Source: an uncultured Clostridia bacterium | Lineage (GTDB): Bacteria > Bacillota > Clostridia > Christensenellales > UBA3700 | Length of the DNA stretch: 61,625 nucleotides | Direction: 5' to 3' | Assembly (NCBI GenBank): GCA_948471525.1 | Contig: CAOKSY010000011.1 | Coordinates: 1-61,625, forward strand | Part shown: piece after piece, positions 27,923 to 36,687 of the stretch | How the letters are laid out: every line of letters begins with the position of its first letter | Numbering within the stretch: the stretch's first letter is position 1 | Notes under the pieces: generated by a model | What the model saw: the letters and a program-made list of their open reading frames with translations, nothing else | The model's database searches: none | What the model was told of the DNA's origin: nothing | Program-made: the position numbers and the translations under genes

Positions 27923-28022
27923 TATTTTTAGTTTATGGCAAATTTAGGATAAAACACCATGCGGAGTTCTGCATAATGACCGAACGTTGAATTGCGCAAG
28001 ATAAAATTTTGATTTGATTTTG

Positions 28023-28052
28023 TTGATTATATACGCGCGTGTGTGTTAAAAT
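28023..28052 (+). promoter_or_regulatory. Promoter of glyA
   Basis: TTGATT at 28023-28028, 18-bp spacer, TAAAAT at 28047-28052. It lies in the 160-bp gap after tcdA; no terminator or riboswitch is obvious there. Confidence 0.5.
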
Positions 28053-28084
28053 AAATAAAAATAATTATCAATTTGGAGATACTT

Positions 28085-29341
28085 ATGATAGATTTCAAAG
28101 TTATTAAAGAAACCGATCCTCAGGTCTGCGAAGCGTTGGAGTTGGAACTTGCGCGTCAGCAAGGCAATATCGAACTTATCGCAAGCGAAAATATCGTTAC
28201 TCCGGCAGTTATGGCGGCGGCAGGTTCTCACCTCACGAATAAGTATGCCGAAGGCTATTCCGGCAAGAGATATTACGGCGGTTGCGAGCATGTCGACATC
28301 GTCGAAGATCTCGCTATAGAAAGAGCGTGCAAGCTCTTCGGAGCTAAGTTCGCAAACGTTCAGCCGCACAGCGGCGCAAACGCAAATCTTGCCGCTTTCG
28401 TCGCTCTTCTTCAACCGGGAGATACCGTGCTCAGCATGAGCCTTGCTCACGGCGGACACCTTTCGCACGGCAGTCCTGTAAATATTTCGGGTAAATATTT
28501 CAATATAGTTCCTTACGAAGTAGAGAAAGAGACTGGCACTATCAATTACGATAAGGTCGCTCAACTTGCCAAAGAATGTCAACCCAAGTTGATACTTGCG
28601 GGCGCAAGCGCATATCCCAGAGCGCTCGACTTTAAGAAATTCAGAGAGATCGCCGACAGCGTTGGCGCATATCTTATGGTAGATATGGCGCACATCGCGG
28701 GACTTATCGCGGCAGGCTGTCACGCAAATCCCGTGCCTTATGCGGACGTAGTTACCACCACCACGCACAAGACTTTGAGAGGACCGCGCGGCGGACTTAT
28801 CCTTACCAACAACGAGGAGATCGCTCTCAAGATCAACAAGGCTATATTCCCGGGCACGCAGGGCGGACCTTTGATGCACGTCATCGCGGCTAAAGCGGTT
28901 GCGCTCAAAGAAGCTATGAGCGACGAATTCAAGGCTTATCAACAGCAGATCGTCAAGAATGCGCAGGTTCTTTCAAAGGCTCTTCTCGACAAGGGTATAG
29001 ACCTCGTTTCCGGAGGTACGGATAACCACTTGATGCTAATAGATCTTACCGCAAAAGGTATGACCGGCAAGGAGCTCGAAGCCCTTCTGGACAAAGCGCA
29101 CATCACCGCGAATAAGAATGCTATCCCGTTCGACACGCAGAAGCCGTTTGTCACTTCTGGCGTCAGAATAGGTACTCCTGCCGTTACCTCCAGAGGTATG
29201 AAAGAAGAGGATATGCTTGTTATCGCAGATTGCATCGCAGATCTCGTCGACAACAAAGAGGCTGCTATCGAGCGTTGCAGCGACAAAGTTGCCGCTCTTT
29301 GCAAAAAATATCCTATCTATGCCGACGATATTATAAGATAA
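28085..29341 (+). CDS. glyA: Serine hydroxymethyltransferase
   Basis: PLP enzyme interconverting serine and glycine while charging tetrahydrofolate. The 418-residue protein has the substrate segment NIELIASENIVTPAVM, the glycine-rich YYGGCEHVD, the PLP lysine in TTTTHKTLRGPRGG (K229) and the folate-binding C-terminal region. ATG 28085 is preceded by TTGGAGA; a TTG at 28073 is inside that site. Monocistronic, with its own promoter and terminator. Confidence 0.97.
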   Translation: MIDFKVIKETDPQVCEALELELARQQGNIELIASENIVTPAVMAAAGSHLTNKYAEGYSGKRYYGGCEHVDIVEDLAIERACKLFGAKFANVQPHSGANANLAAFVALLQPGDTVLSMSLAHGGHLSHGSPVNISGKYFNIVPYEVEKETGTINYDKVAQLAKECQPKLILAGASAYPRALDFKKFREIADSVGAYLMVDMAHIAGLIAAGCHANPVPYADVVTTTTHKTLRGPRGGLILTNNEEIALKINKAIFPGTQGGPLMHVIAAKAVALKEAMSDEFKAYQQQIVKNAQVLSKALLDKGIDLVSGGTDNHLMLIDLTAKGMTGKELEALLDKAHITANKNAIPFDTQKPFVTSGVRIGTPAVTSRGMKEEDMLVIADCIADLVDNKEAAIERCSDKVAALCKKYPIYADDIIR

Positions 29342-29365
29342 TCGACGATTTATCAAGGAGATCAA

Positions 29366-29397
29366 AGGCGGTAGCGTAATGCTGCCGTCTTTTTGTA
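29366..29397 (+). terminator. Terminator of glyA
   Basis: GGCGGTAGC pairs with GCTGCCGTC (two G-U pairs) around a 5-nt loop, followed by TTTTT. Confidence 0.75.
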
Positions 29398-29446
29398 TCG
29401 CTATTGACTTTCTTTTCAAAAAAGAACGGTATAGGTATAAAAAGCG

Positions 29447-29496
29447 TTGACAAGTCTATAACAAGAGAGTAAAATAATACCTAGTAAATCAGTAGG
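29447..29496 (+). promoter_or_regulatory. Promoter and candidate Rrf2/IscR operator of the Fe-S operon
   Basis: TTGACA at 29447-29452, 17-bp spacer, TAAAAT at 29470-29475. The imperfect palindrome CCTAGTAAATCAGTAGG (29480-29496) overlaps the predicted transcript start, where binding would block initiation. Since the next gene is an Rrf2 regulator, this is a plausible autorepression site. Confidence 0.5.
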
Positions 29497-29504
29497 GGAT
29501 TGAT

Positions 29505-29960
29505 ATGAAACTGTCTTCAAAAGCAAGATACGGATTAAAGGCGATGTGTCATATGGCGGAAAACTACGGCAACGGAGTTTTGTGTCTTCCCATGCTTGCC
29601 GAGAACATAGGCGTGAGCGAGAAGTATCTCGAACAGCTTATATCCATACTCAGAAAAGCGGGACTGGTCGACGCCAATCGCGGTGCAAACGGCGGTTATT
29701 TTCTTGCAAAGATGCCCGACGAAATTACCGTAGGCGAGATACTTCGCGCTTTGGAAGATAATTTGATTATAGTCGATTGCATATCTGGCGAATGCGACGG
29801 CAACTGCGGCTGTCATACCAATTCTCCCGAGCAGTCCGCGCCCTCGCACAAGAGCGACGGAAAATGTAATTGCAACACTTACAACGTGTGGAACAAACTT
29901 TACGAAGCAATCAACGACTGTCTGGACTCTATGAGTTTGGCGAGTCTTATAAACAGATAG
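29505..29960 (+). CDS. iscR: Rrf2-family regulator of Fe-S assembly (IscR-like)
   Basis: A 151-residue Rrf2 protein: N-terminal winged helix (MKLSSKARYGLKAMCHMA, then NIGVSEKYLEQLISILRKAGLV and RGANGGYFLAKMPDEI) and a dimer helix at the end. Unlike CymR, the middle region (about residues 87-125) is Cys-rich: DCISGECDGNCGCHT and GKCNCNT. IscR-type members bind a [2Fe-2S] cluster through three Cys, so this protein is probably an Fe-S sensor, though the pattern is longer than E. coli's. Leading iscS-iscU supports that role; the symbol is by analogy. Confidence 0.82.
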   Translation: MKLSSKARYGLKAMCHMAENYGNGVLCLPMLAENIGVSEKYLEQLISILRKAGLVDANRGANGGYFLAKMPDEITVGEILRALEDNLIIVDCISGECDGNCGCHTNSPEQSAPSHKSDGKCNCNTYNVWNKLYEAINDCLDSMSLASLINR

Positions 29961-29969
29961 AGGTAAAAA

Positions 29970-31163
29970 ATGCAAAGAAGTATTTATTTGGATAATTCGG
30001 CGACCACGTATACCGATCCCGAAGTGCTTGAGGAAATGCTGCCTTATTTTACGCAGGAATACGGCAACGCGTCGTCTCAGCATTTCTTCGGCAGAGAGGC
30101 TCTCAAAGCGGTCGATAAGGCGCGCGAGAGAATAGCCAAGGCGATAGGTTGCAAGCCTAGCGAAGTTTATTTTACTTCGGGCGGCACCGAGAGCGACAAC
30201 TGGGCGATAAAGGGTATCGCGCATGCGCATAGCGACAAAGGCAGACACATCATCACTTCGGTTATCGAACATCCCGCGGTGATCAAGACCTGCAACGCGC
30301 TTGAGAAAGAAGGATTTGAGGTCACCTATCTGCCGGTGGACGGCGAGGGATTTATATCGCTCGTCGCTTTAGAGAATGCCATAAGGAAAGATACCGTACT
30401 CATATCCATAATGACCGCCAACAATGAAATGGGCGCGATACAGCCGATAAGCGAGATCGGAGCGATAGCAAAACGACACGGCGTATATTTTCATACCGAC
30501 GCGGTTCAGGCGATCGGCAACGTGCCTATCGACGTTGTAAAAGACAATGTAGATTTGCTGTCTATGAGCGGACACAAGTTTTACGGTCCCAAGGGCGTGG
30601 GAGTGCTTTATAAGCGCAACGGACTAAAGATAGGCAGATTTATGGACGGCGGCGAACAGGAGAGGAATCTTCGCGCGTCTACTATAAATACCCCCGCGAT
30701 AGTCGGTATGGGCAAAGCTATCGAGATGGCTGTAGAGAATATGAGCAAAAACAACGCGCATATCGCGTCTTTGCGAGACCGTTTCGTGGCGCAAGTATTG
30801 GATAAGATCGACAGTATCTATTACAACGGACCCAAAGATACGTTGAAGAGATTGCCTTCAAATGCGAATTTCAGTTTTGAATATATCGAGGGAGAATCGA
30901 TACTTATGCATCTAGACATGGCGGGCATAGCCGTATCCAGCGGATCTGCCTGTTCGTCGGGATCGCTCGAGCCGTCGTACGTGCTTTTGTCGATAGGAGT
31001 GCCTATCGAGGTAGCGCACGGGTCGATAAGATTTTCTTTCGGAAAAAACAATACGGAAGACGAGGTCGATTATACAGTGGACGTATTAGTCGAGACGGTG
31101 CGCAAACTCAGAGAAATGTCGCCGCTTTTCAAAGTAATCAAAGGAGAAGATAAATATGTATAA
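29970..31163 (+). CDS. iscS: Cysteine desulfurase (IscS/NifS)
   Basis: PLP enzyme that takes sulfur from cysteine for Fe-S clusters and tRNA thiolation. The 397-residue protein has IYLDNSATTYTDPEVLEEM at the N-terminus, the PLP lysine in SMSGHKFYGPKGVG (K203) and the persulfide loop SSGSACSSGSLEP (C328). This is the group I (IscS/NifS) form with a long Cys loop. It overlaps iscU by 8 nt, so the pair should be translated together. Confidence 0.95.
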   Translation: MQRSIYLDNSATTYTDPEVLEEMLPYFTQEYGNASSQHFFGREALKAVDKARERIAKAIGCKPSEVYFTSGGTESDNWAIKGIAHAHSDKGRHIITSVIEHPAVIKTCNALEKEGFEVTYLPVDGEGFISLVALENAIRKDTVLISIMTANNEMGAIQPISEIGAIAKRHGVYFHTDAVQAIGNVPIDVVKDNVDLLSMSGHKFYGPKGVGVLYKRNGLKIGRFMDGGEQERNLRASTINTPAIVGMGKAIEMAVENMSKNNAHIASLRDRFVAQVLDKIDSIYYNGPKDTLKRLPSNANFSFEYIEGESILMHLDMAGIAVSSGSACSSGSLEPSYVLLSIGVPIEVAHGSIRFSFGKNNTEDEVDYTVDVLVETVRKLREMSPLFKVIKGEDKYV

Positions 31164-31524
31164 CGAGAAAGTAAAAGAGGCCTTTGCCAATCCCAAAAAC
31201 GTAGGATTTATCGAAGACGCGGACGGCGTCGGCAAGGTCGGCAATGCCGCTTGCGGAGATATAATGGAGATAAGTCTCAAGATAAAAGACGACGTAATCG
31301 TCGACGCAAAATTCAGGACGTTCGGCTGCGCCGCGGCGATCGCGACCAGTTCTACCGCTACGGAGATGGTCAAAGGAATGACGCTCGATCAGGCGCTCGC
31401 TCTGACCAATTCGCAGGTCGTCGAGGAACTCGAAGGACTCCCTCCGCAGAAGATACACTGCAGCGTTCTTGCCGAAGAAGCTATCAAAGAAGCGATCAAC
31501 GATTATAGAAGCAAGCGCAACTGA
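31156..31524 (+). CDS. iscU: Fe-S cluster scaffold IscU/NifU N-terminal type
   Basis: The 122-residue scaffold has the three conserved cysteines: C33 in NAACGD, C58 in FGCAAAIA and C102 in KIHCSVLAEEA. The HxxC arrangement is clear. ATG 31156 is preceded by AAGGAGA inside the end of iscS. Together with iscS and the regulator it forms a minimal three-gene Clostridia-type ISC operon lacking iscA, hscAB and fdx in this window. Confidence 0.94.
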   Translation: MYNEKVKEAFANPKNVGFIEDADGVGKVGNAACGDIMEISLKIKDDVIVDAKFRTFGCAAAIATSSTATEMVKGMTLDQALALTNSQVVEELEGLPPQKIHCSVLAEEAIKEAINDYRSKRN

Positions 31525-31611
31525 CGCCATAAATTTCCACACGTTTTTTTGCCGTCAGTATGCAAGAATAGACGCTCCTCGGCGCACACTAGTTGCGAGG
31601 AGGTGATGTAT

Positions 31612-31752
31612 ATGTTCAAACTCGGTATGATGTTGGGCTTCGGCGCAGGAATAATGACGGCAGTTGCCGCTTCCGCCAAGAAAAAAACCAACGAAATGAT
31701 GGAGCAGGGTAAGAAGGCGTTGAAAGACAAGATCATAAAGGTTCTTGAGTAG
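31612..31752 (+). CDS. Small YtxH-like membrane-anchored protein
   Basis: A 46-residue protein with a hydrophobic Gly/Ala-rich N-terminal helix (FKLGMMLGFGAGIMTAVAAS) and a basic amphipathic tail. This is the look of short YtxH-like proteins in Firmicutes. AGGAGGTG ends 6 nt before ATG 31612, which sets the start; ATG 31606 is too close. Function unknown. Confidence 0.65.
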   Translation: MFKLGMMLGFGAGIMTAVAASAKKKTNEMMEQGKKALKDKIIKVLE

Positions 31753-31759
31753 TTTGTTC

Positions 31760-31913
31760 GGCGGAAAGCGAGGCTGAATAAAAGTAAATAGGCATTTTTT
31801 CCGCCGATTAACCATTTTACTTGCATCGACGTACGGACGTACGACGGTGCAAGTAAAACGCTCACTCGACGAAAAATCTATCTATTTCTTTTTTATCCAT
31901 CTCGCTTTCCGCC
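31760..31913. repeat. 154-bp inverted-repeat (MITE-like) element
   Basis: The ends are perfect 13-bp inverted repeats (GGCGGAAAGCGAG at 31760 and CTCGCTTTCCGCC at 31901), and similarity continues inward for about 40 bp. In the middle a second palindrome pairs TTTTACTTGCA (31815-31825) with TGCAAGTAAAA (31848-31858). There is no ORF. The shape is of a miniature inverted-repeat element or a large cruciform, but no target-site duplication is obvious. Confidence 0.5.
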
Positions 31914-31960
31914 TCACGAGAATTGATTAAGTTAATTTTTGCCGCCAAAACGGCATAATA

Positions 31961-31987
31961 AAAAAGTCGACTACGAGTCGACTTTTT
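31961..31987. terminator. Bidirectional terminator hairpin
   Basis: AAAAAGTCGAC and GTCGACTTTTT pair perfectly around TACGA. It ends transcription in either direction between the small gene at 31612 and the convergent gene at 32135. Its T-run overlaps the first bases of the structured element copy B. Confidence 0.8.
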
Positions 31988-32121
31988 CTATATCTTAGAT
32001 TGCAGACTTTGGAGAACGGTGCGGATTTTGTTTTAGCGGAAGTATCCTAGCCACAAGTGTACTTGCAGTACACGGTGAGCGACGGATATCTTTCGATCAA
32101 GCGAAAGGCGCGCCGTTATAC
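31983..32121 (+). ncRNA. Structured intergenic element, copy B
   Basis: Same length as copy A (139 nt) with six differences. Relative to A, P1 changes G-U to A-U and U-G to C-G, P2 changes C-G to U-G, P3 and P4 each change G-C to G-U, and the sixth change is in the P5 loop. Pairing is therefore kept throughout. It lies between the bidirectional terminator and the 3' end of the convergent GDPD gene, so it is intergenic like copy A. No promoter is clear; it may be transcribed by read-through or be a passive repeat. Confidence 0.6.
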
Positions 32122-32134
32122 AAAGGCGTCTCTT

Positions 32135-32893
32135 TTATTTCAAATTTTTATATACCGTATCGGGCGGCGCTATATATCCTTCCGCTTTGTCGCAAGTCTC
32201 GAAGATCATATTATCCGCGTTATCTATCGCTAATTTTAGTTGTTCGGGAGTGCGTACCGTCCAGGTAATTATTTTCAGATCGGGATTTTGCTTCTGCAGT
32301 TTTTGATAATACTTACCGGGCAGATTTTTGATCGATACGGCGAGGAAGTCTACGAATCTATGCTGTCTGTAAGCCTTTACTATAAATTTATGCAATGCGT
32401 ACCAATCGCAGAGTTGACCGAGAACTATCTCGGGATGGTGTTTTGCCCACCACCGCACTATTTTGGGATCAAAAGATTCTATACAGTATTTTCCCGTATA
32501 TCCTTGCAGTTCTTCCCATACTTTAGAGCAGGTTTTTTCTACGTTTTGTCCGGGTTTAATCTCTATCACCAGATTGACTTTTCCGTCTACGGTTTCCAAA
32601 GTCTGCTTAAAAGTCGGGATAGAGTATTCGGTATTCATAAGTTTGTAGTCTTCGAGACGCGAAGTATCTATGTCCACGATCCTGCCTTCTCTGAGACAGG
32701 TGCGCCTCAGTTTGGGGTCATGATGGACGACGAGGTTTCCGTCTCGAGTAAGCCATACGTCGAATTCTATTCCGTAGCCGTGCTTTACGGCGTTATCAAA
32801 TGCTCCGAGACTGTTCTCGGGCAGATCCTTATTGTTATGCAGTCCTCTGTGCGCTACCGTCGTTTGGGTTAGCCATTGCGTATCTTTTTTCAT
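32135..32893 (-). CDS. Glycerophosphodiester phosphodiesterase
   Basis: GDPD-family enzyme that splits glycerophosphodiesters to glycerol-3-phosphate and an alcohol. The 252-residue protein has the diagnostic AHRGLHNNKDLPENSLGAF with two active-site residues, IEFDVWLTRDGNLVVHHDP and LVIEIKPG. There is no signal peptide, so it acts in the cytosol, unlike secreted GlpQ. It is transcribed leftward behind the LUD gene (19-bp gap) and is probably co-transcribed with it. Confidence 0.93.
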   Translation of the reverse strand: MKKDTQWLTQTTVAHRGLHNNKDLPENSLGAFDNAVKHGYGIEFDVWLTRDGNLVVHHDPKLRRTCLREGRIVDIDTSRLEDYKLMNTEYSIPTFKQTLETVDGKVNLVIEIKPGQNVEKTCSKVWEELQGYTGKYCIESFDPKIVRWWAKHHPEIVLGQLCDWYALHKFIVKAYRQHRFVDFLAVSIKNLPGKYYQKLQKQNPDLKIITWTVRTPEQLKLAIDNADNMIFETCDKAEGYIAPPDTVYKNLK

Positions 32894-32912
32894 AAAGTTC
32901 TCCTGTATGCGA

Positions 32913-33521
32913 TCAATATCCCAAAGTTTCGCCGATTATCACGGCGTATACGTTTTTCTGATGTTTAGTGGGGTGGTGAGAAATCAAAGTAGCGTTGCAT
33001 ATGCAGTCGGGGCTGTCGCAGTAACAGCACTGTCCCGAGGTGGCGCAAGGCGTATTCTTATTGAGTCGTTTGACGTTGAGAGGGGAAGCGTAATTGCGCA
33101 CCCTGTCAATCGCGCTTTCGAGGTCGGGAGTAATCTTATTGACTCCCAGTACGTACACTACGTTGGGTATTCCGAAAGCAAGAGCGGAGATTCTGTTTGC
33201 CGATCCGTCGATATTGACGAAGTCGCCGCCTTCTGTCAGCGCGTTTGTCGAAGATATGTACCATTCGCTTGAGTTTGCGAGTTTAAACAGATCCTTTTGT
33301 TTGTCCGGAGGCAAAAACGCGTGCGCATAAACTTGCGCGCCCTTATCTACGAGTTTTTGATCCAATCCGAGTTCTTTGACCGTCATACTGCCGCCGATCC
33401 CCACCGTAGCGTTTTGCGGTATGAGATCGAGTACAAAATCCGTCGCCTTGTCTCCCGTCTCGAAATAAAAAGGTTTAAAGCCTTTTCTTTTGAGATTGTC
33501 CATTACTTTTTGAATATCCAT
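32913..33521 (-). CDS. LUD-domain protein (LutC-related)
   Basis: A 202-residue LUD (DUF162) protein, the fold of LutB/LutC lactate-utilization subunits, found alone in many Clostridia. Visible are VGIGGSMTVKELGL and the VNIDGSANRISALAFG segment. The C-terminal cysteine cluster CATSGQCCYCDSPDCIC suggests an Fe-S or zinc site. Standalone copies have no proven function. A good AAGGAGA site precedes the ATG, and the gene is divergent from lepA. Confidence 0.85.
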   Translation of the reverse strand: MDIQKVMDNLKRKGFKPFYFETGDKATDFVLDLIPQNATVGIGGSMTVKELGLDQKLVDKGAQVYAHAFLPPDKQKDLFKLANSSEWYISSTNALTEGGDFVNIDGSANRISALAFGIPNVVYVLGVNKITPDLESAIDRVRNYASPLNVKRLNKNTPCATSGQCCYCDSPDCICNATLISHHPTKHQKNVYAVIIGETLGY

Positions 33522-33566
33522 AACGTCTCCTTGTTTGCAGCTATATAAATATTATACTAAATATAA

Positions 33567-33595
33567 TTGCTAAAATCCATATTTTTTTATATAAT
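33567..33595 (+). promoter_or_regulatory. Promoter of lepA
   Basis: TTGCTA at 33567-33572, 17-bp spacer, TATAAT at 33590-33595, about 28 bp before ATG 33624. A TATAAT on the opposite strand near 33552-33557 probably serves the divergent LUD gene. Confidence 0.55.
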
Positions 33596-33623
33596 AATAA
33601 AAAAACGCTTTTGAGAGAAGTTT

Positions 33624-35426
33624 ATGCCCAAAAATCAGGAAAATATCAGAAATTTTTGTATAGTCGCCCATATCGATCACGGCAAAAGCACGCTTGCCGA
33701 CTGCATTATGGACGTCACCCGTACGGTAGCTAAGCGCGACGCCAAGGAACAGCTTCTCGACAGTATGGATATTGAAAGGGAGCGCGGTATCACGATCAAA
33801 CTTACTCCCGTCACTATGAAGTACGAATATCAAGGCAAAGAATATACATTCAATCTAATAGATACGCCGGGACACGTGGATTTCACTTACGAAGTATCGC
33901 GTTCGCTCAAGGCTTGCGAAGGCGCGATACTGATAGTCGACGCGTCGCAGGGCATTGAGGCGCAGACTTTGACCAACGTCTATCTCGCGCTCGACAACGA
34001 TCTCGAGATACTTCCCGTCATAAATAAGATAGATCTTCCGTCCGCCCGTCCCGACGAAATAAAGGCGGAGATAGAGGACGTGATAGGTCTCGACGCGCAG
34101 AACGCGCCGTTGATTTCCGCCAAGGAGTGTATAGGCATAGACGAAGTGCTCAGGCAGGTTATAGAACTATTGCCGCCTCCGAAAGGCGATTTCGACAAGC
34201 TTTTCAAAGCGCTGATATTCGATTCCTATTACGACAGTTATAAGGGCGCGATCTCTTTCATAAGAGTATTCGACGGAGAGGTCAAAGCGGGCGACAGGAT
34301 AAGAATGTGCGTCACGGGCAAGGAATTCGACGTGACCGAAGTAGGCGTCTTCGTGCCCAAGATGCAGGCTCGAGACAGTCTGTCTGCGGGCGACGTAGGA
34401 TATCTTTGCGCGAGTATAAAAAACGTCGGCGACACCAAAGTAGGCGACACTATTCTTTTTGCCGACGACAGGACTTCAAAGCCGCTCGACGGATATAAAG
34501 AAGCGTCTCCGATGGTATTCTCGGGTATTTATCCCGCGGACGGTTCTAAGTACAACGACCTCAAGGACGCTTTGGAAAAACTAAAACTCAACGATGCCGC
34601 GCTTATGTACGAACCCGAAGTATCGACTGCGCTCGGATTCGGTTTCAGATGCGGATTTTTGGGACTTTTGCATATGGAGATAATACAGGAGCGACTGGAG
34701 AGGGAGTTTGATCTCGATCTTGTCACGACCGCTCCCAGCGTATCTTACAAGGTGATAAAGACCGACGGCGAGGAACTTATAGTCTCCAATCCGTCCAATC
34801 TTCCGCCGACGGGTGATATAGACCATATGGAAGAGCCGGTAGTCAACGCGTTCATATATACTCCGCCCGAGTACGTCGGCGCGATAATGGAACTGTGTCA
34901 GGATAAGCGCGGAGAGTTTGTCAATCTCACTTATTTGGATACGACAAGAGTACGCATAGACTACGTTATGCCTCTCAACGAGATCATTTACGATTTTTTC
35001 GACACGCTCAAGTCGAGGACGAGGGGATACGCAAGTCTCGATTACGAGATCGCCGATTACAAGCGCAGCGATCTTGTCAAACTGGATATGCTTCTCAACG
35101 GCGAGATATGCGACGCGCTCAGCCTTATAGTGCACAAGGATAAGGCTTACGGAAGGGGCAGAGGAATCGCCGAAAAATTAAAAGACGTCATACCGAGACA
35201 GCTTTTCGAGATACCGATACAGGCGGCAATAGGCGGCAAGGTAATTGCCCGAGAGACAGTCAAAGCCATGCGCAAAGACGTGCTTGCCAAGTGTTACGGC
35301 GGCGATATAACGAGAAAAAAGAAGTTGCTCGAAAAGCAGAAAGAGGGCAAGAAGAGAATGCGTCAAGTCGGTTCGGTAGAAGTTCCGAGCGAAGCGTTTA
35401 TGACGATACTCAAGATAGATAATTGA
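33624..35426 (+). CDS. lepA: Elongation factor 4 (LepA)
   Basis: LepA is a ribosome-dependent GTPase linked to initiation quality and back-translocation. The 600-residue protein has the G1 segment HIDHGKSTLADCI, G2/switch in DIERERGITIK, G3 DTPGHVDF, G4 NKIDLP, then EF-G-like domains and the LepA-specific C-terminal domain (AIGGKVIARETVKAMRKDVLAKCYGGDITRKKKLL region). Length is standard. hemW follows at once, the usual Firmicute order. Confidence 0.97.
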   Translation: MPKNQENIRNFCIVAHIDHGKSTLADCIMDVTRTVAKRDAKEQLLDSMDIERERGITIKLTPVTMKYEYQGKEYTFNLIDTPGHVDFTYEVSRSLKACEGAILIVDASQGIEAQTLTNVYLALDNDLEILPVINKIDLPSARPDEIKAEIEDVIGLDAQNAPLISAKECIGIDEVLRQVIELLPPPKGDFDKLFKALIFDSYYDSYKGAISFIRVFDGEVKAGDRIRMCVTGKEFDVTEVGVFVPKMQARDSLSAGDVGYLCASIKNVGDTKVGDTILFADDRTSKPLDGYKEASPMVFSGIYPADGSKYNDLKDALEKLKLNDAALMYEPEVSTALGFGFRCGFLGLLHMEIIQERLEREFDLDLVTTAPSVSYKVIKTDGEELIVSNPSNLPPTGDIDHMEEPVVNAFIYTPPEYVGAIMELCQDKRGEFVNLTYLDTTRVRIDYVMPLNEIIYDFFDTLKSRTRGYASLDYEIADYKRSDLVKLDMLLNGEICDALSLIVHKDKAYGRGRGIAEKLKDVIPRQLFEIPIQAAIGGKVIARETVKAMRKDVLAKCYGGDITRKKKLLEKQKEGKKRMRQVGSVEVPSEAFMTILKIDN

Positions 35427-35482
35427 CGTGTGAGGTCCGATCGCGAATGTCGCTTTCGGACTTTGTCGCTATAGTGAGAGAA

Positions 35483-36616
35483 ATGGAAAAGAAGAGTTTG
35501 GGAATTTATTTACATATACCTTTTTGCCGATCGAGGTGTATTTACTGCGATTTCGTATCTTCCGTGGGCGATGAGAAAAATATGGACGATTACGTACGCC
35601 GTCTCATCAGGGAGATAGAACTCGCGGGCAAAGAGTATTCCGACGCTTACAAGGTAGATACCGTATATATAGGCGGCGGTACGCCGTCGCTTTTGCCAGA
35701 GCGTCATCTGCTGGAAATTTCGCGCGCGCTGTTTGATAATTTCGATACGAACGTGCAGGAATTCACCGCAGAAGCAAATCCCTGCACCGTCGATATAGGA
35801 AAACTCGACGCGCTTTATAGATCCGGCGCAAATAGATTGAGCATAGGCGTTCAGACCTTCGACGACGGACTTTTGAAGATGCTAGGACGCCGTCACGACA
35901 GCAAGAGTGCCGAACGGGCTATAGAACTCGCCGTCAAGAGAGGTTTCGACGTCAGCGCGGATCTTATGATAGGTCTTCCCGATCAGACGTTCGGCGACGT
36001 AAGCAGATCTATAGATAGAGCCGACGCTCTCGGAGTTGAGCATATATCGGTATATATGCTTTCGGTAGAAGAGGGGACAAAACTCGATAATTTGATAAAA
36101 AACGGCGTTTTGATCGCGAAAAGCGAAGACGAGTCGGCTGATTTTTACGATTTTGCATGCGAAGAGTTAAAGAAAAGAGGTTTCGACAGATACGAGGTAT
36201 CCAATTTCTGCAAAGGCGGAAAATACAGCAGGCACAATATGAGATATTGGAGACGCGCGGATTATCTCGGACTGGGAATATCGGCGCATTCTCTTATGGA
36301 AGGACGACGGTGGAGGAATTGCCGCGACTTCGACGGTTATTACAAAAGTATCGACGAAGACAGATTGCAGAGGCTGGATATAGAGGTCTTGGACGCAGAC
36401 GGCGAAAAGAACGAGACGGTGATGCTTGCGCTCAGATTAAAAGACGGAATTGACGTCGGCGCGTATAAAGCCAAGTTCGGATCGGACGTATTCGACGAGT
36501 ATGCCGTTGCTTTGCAGAAAAACGCAAAATATCTGGATATTTTTCCCGACAGGGTATCTATAAAAGACGAATATTTAAAGGTTATGAATTCTATAGCCGT
36601 TGATTTTTTAAAATAA
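35483..36616 (+). CDS. hemW: Radical SAM heme chaperone HemW-like
   Basis: HemW proteins are radical SAM enzymes that bind and deliver heme; they were long annotated as oxygen-independent coproporphyrinogen oxidase. From ATG 35483 the product is 377 residues and the 4Fe-4S motif reads CRSRCIYC (C15, C19, C22). IYIGGGTPSLL-like VYIGGGTPSLL, SIGVQTF and DLMIGLPDQT follow, and the C-terminal HemN_C domain holds RWRNCRDFDGYY. Starts at 35423 (TTG) or 35447 (ATG) would lengthen it. The hrcA-dnaK genes that often follow lepA-hemW are absent. Confidence 0.9.
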   Translation: MEKKSLGIYLHIPFCRSRCIYCDFVSSVGDEKNMDDYVRRLIREIELAGKEYSDAYKVDTVYIGGGTPSLLPERHLLEISRALFDNFDTNVQEFTAEANPCTVDIGKLDALYRSGANRLSIGVQTFDDGLLKMLGRRHDSKSAERAIELAVKRGFDVSADLMIGLPDQTFGDVSRSIDRADALGVEHISVYMLSVEEGTKLDNLIKNGVLIAKSEDESADFYDFACEELKKRGFDRYEVSNFCKGGKYSRHNMRYWRRADYLGLGISAHSLMEGRRWRNCRDFDGYYKSIDEDRLQRLDIEVLDADGEKNETVMLALRLKDGIDVGAYKAKFGSDVFDEYAVALQKNAKYLDIFPDRVSIKDEYLKVMNSIAVDFLK

Positions 36617-36655
36617 TTTTCTGTGAATAATATGGATAAAATAGCACAGATTATG

Positions 36656-36683
36656 TATAAGTCTGCCCGAAGGCAAACTTATA
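36656..36683. terminator. Hairpin between convergent genes
   Basis: TATAAGT pairs with ACTTATA, with GCC/GGC nearer the loop, in the 71-bp gap between hemW and the minus-strand zinc-ribbon gene. No strong T-run follows on either strand, so terminator activity is uncertain. Confidence 0.45.
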
Positions 36684-36687
36684 CCGC

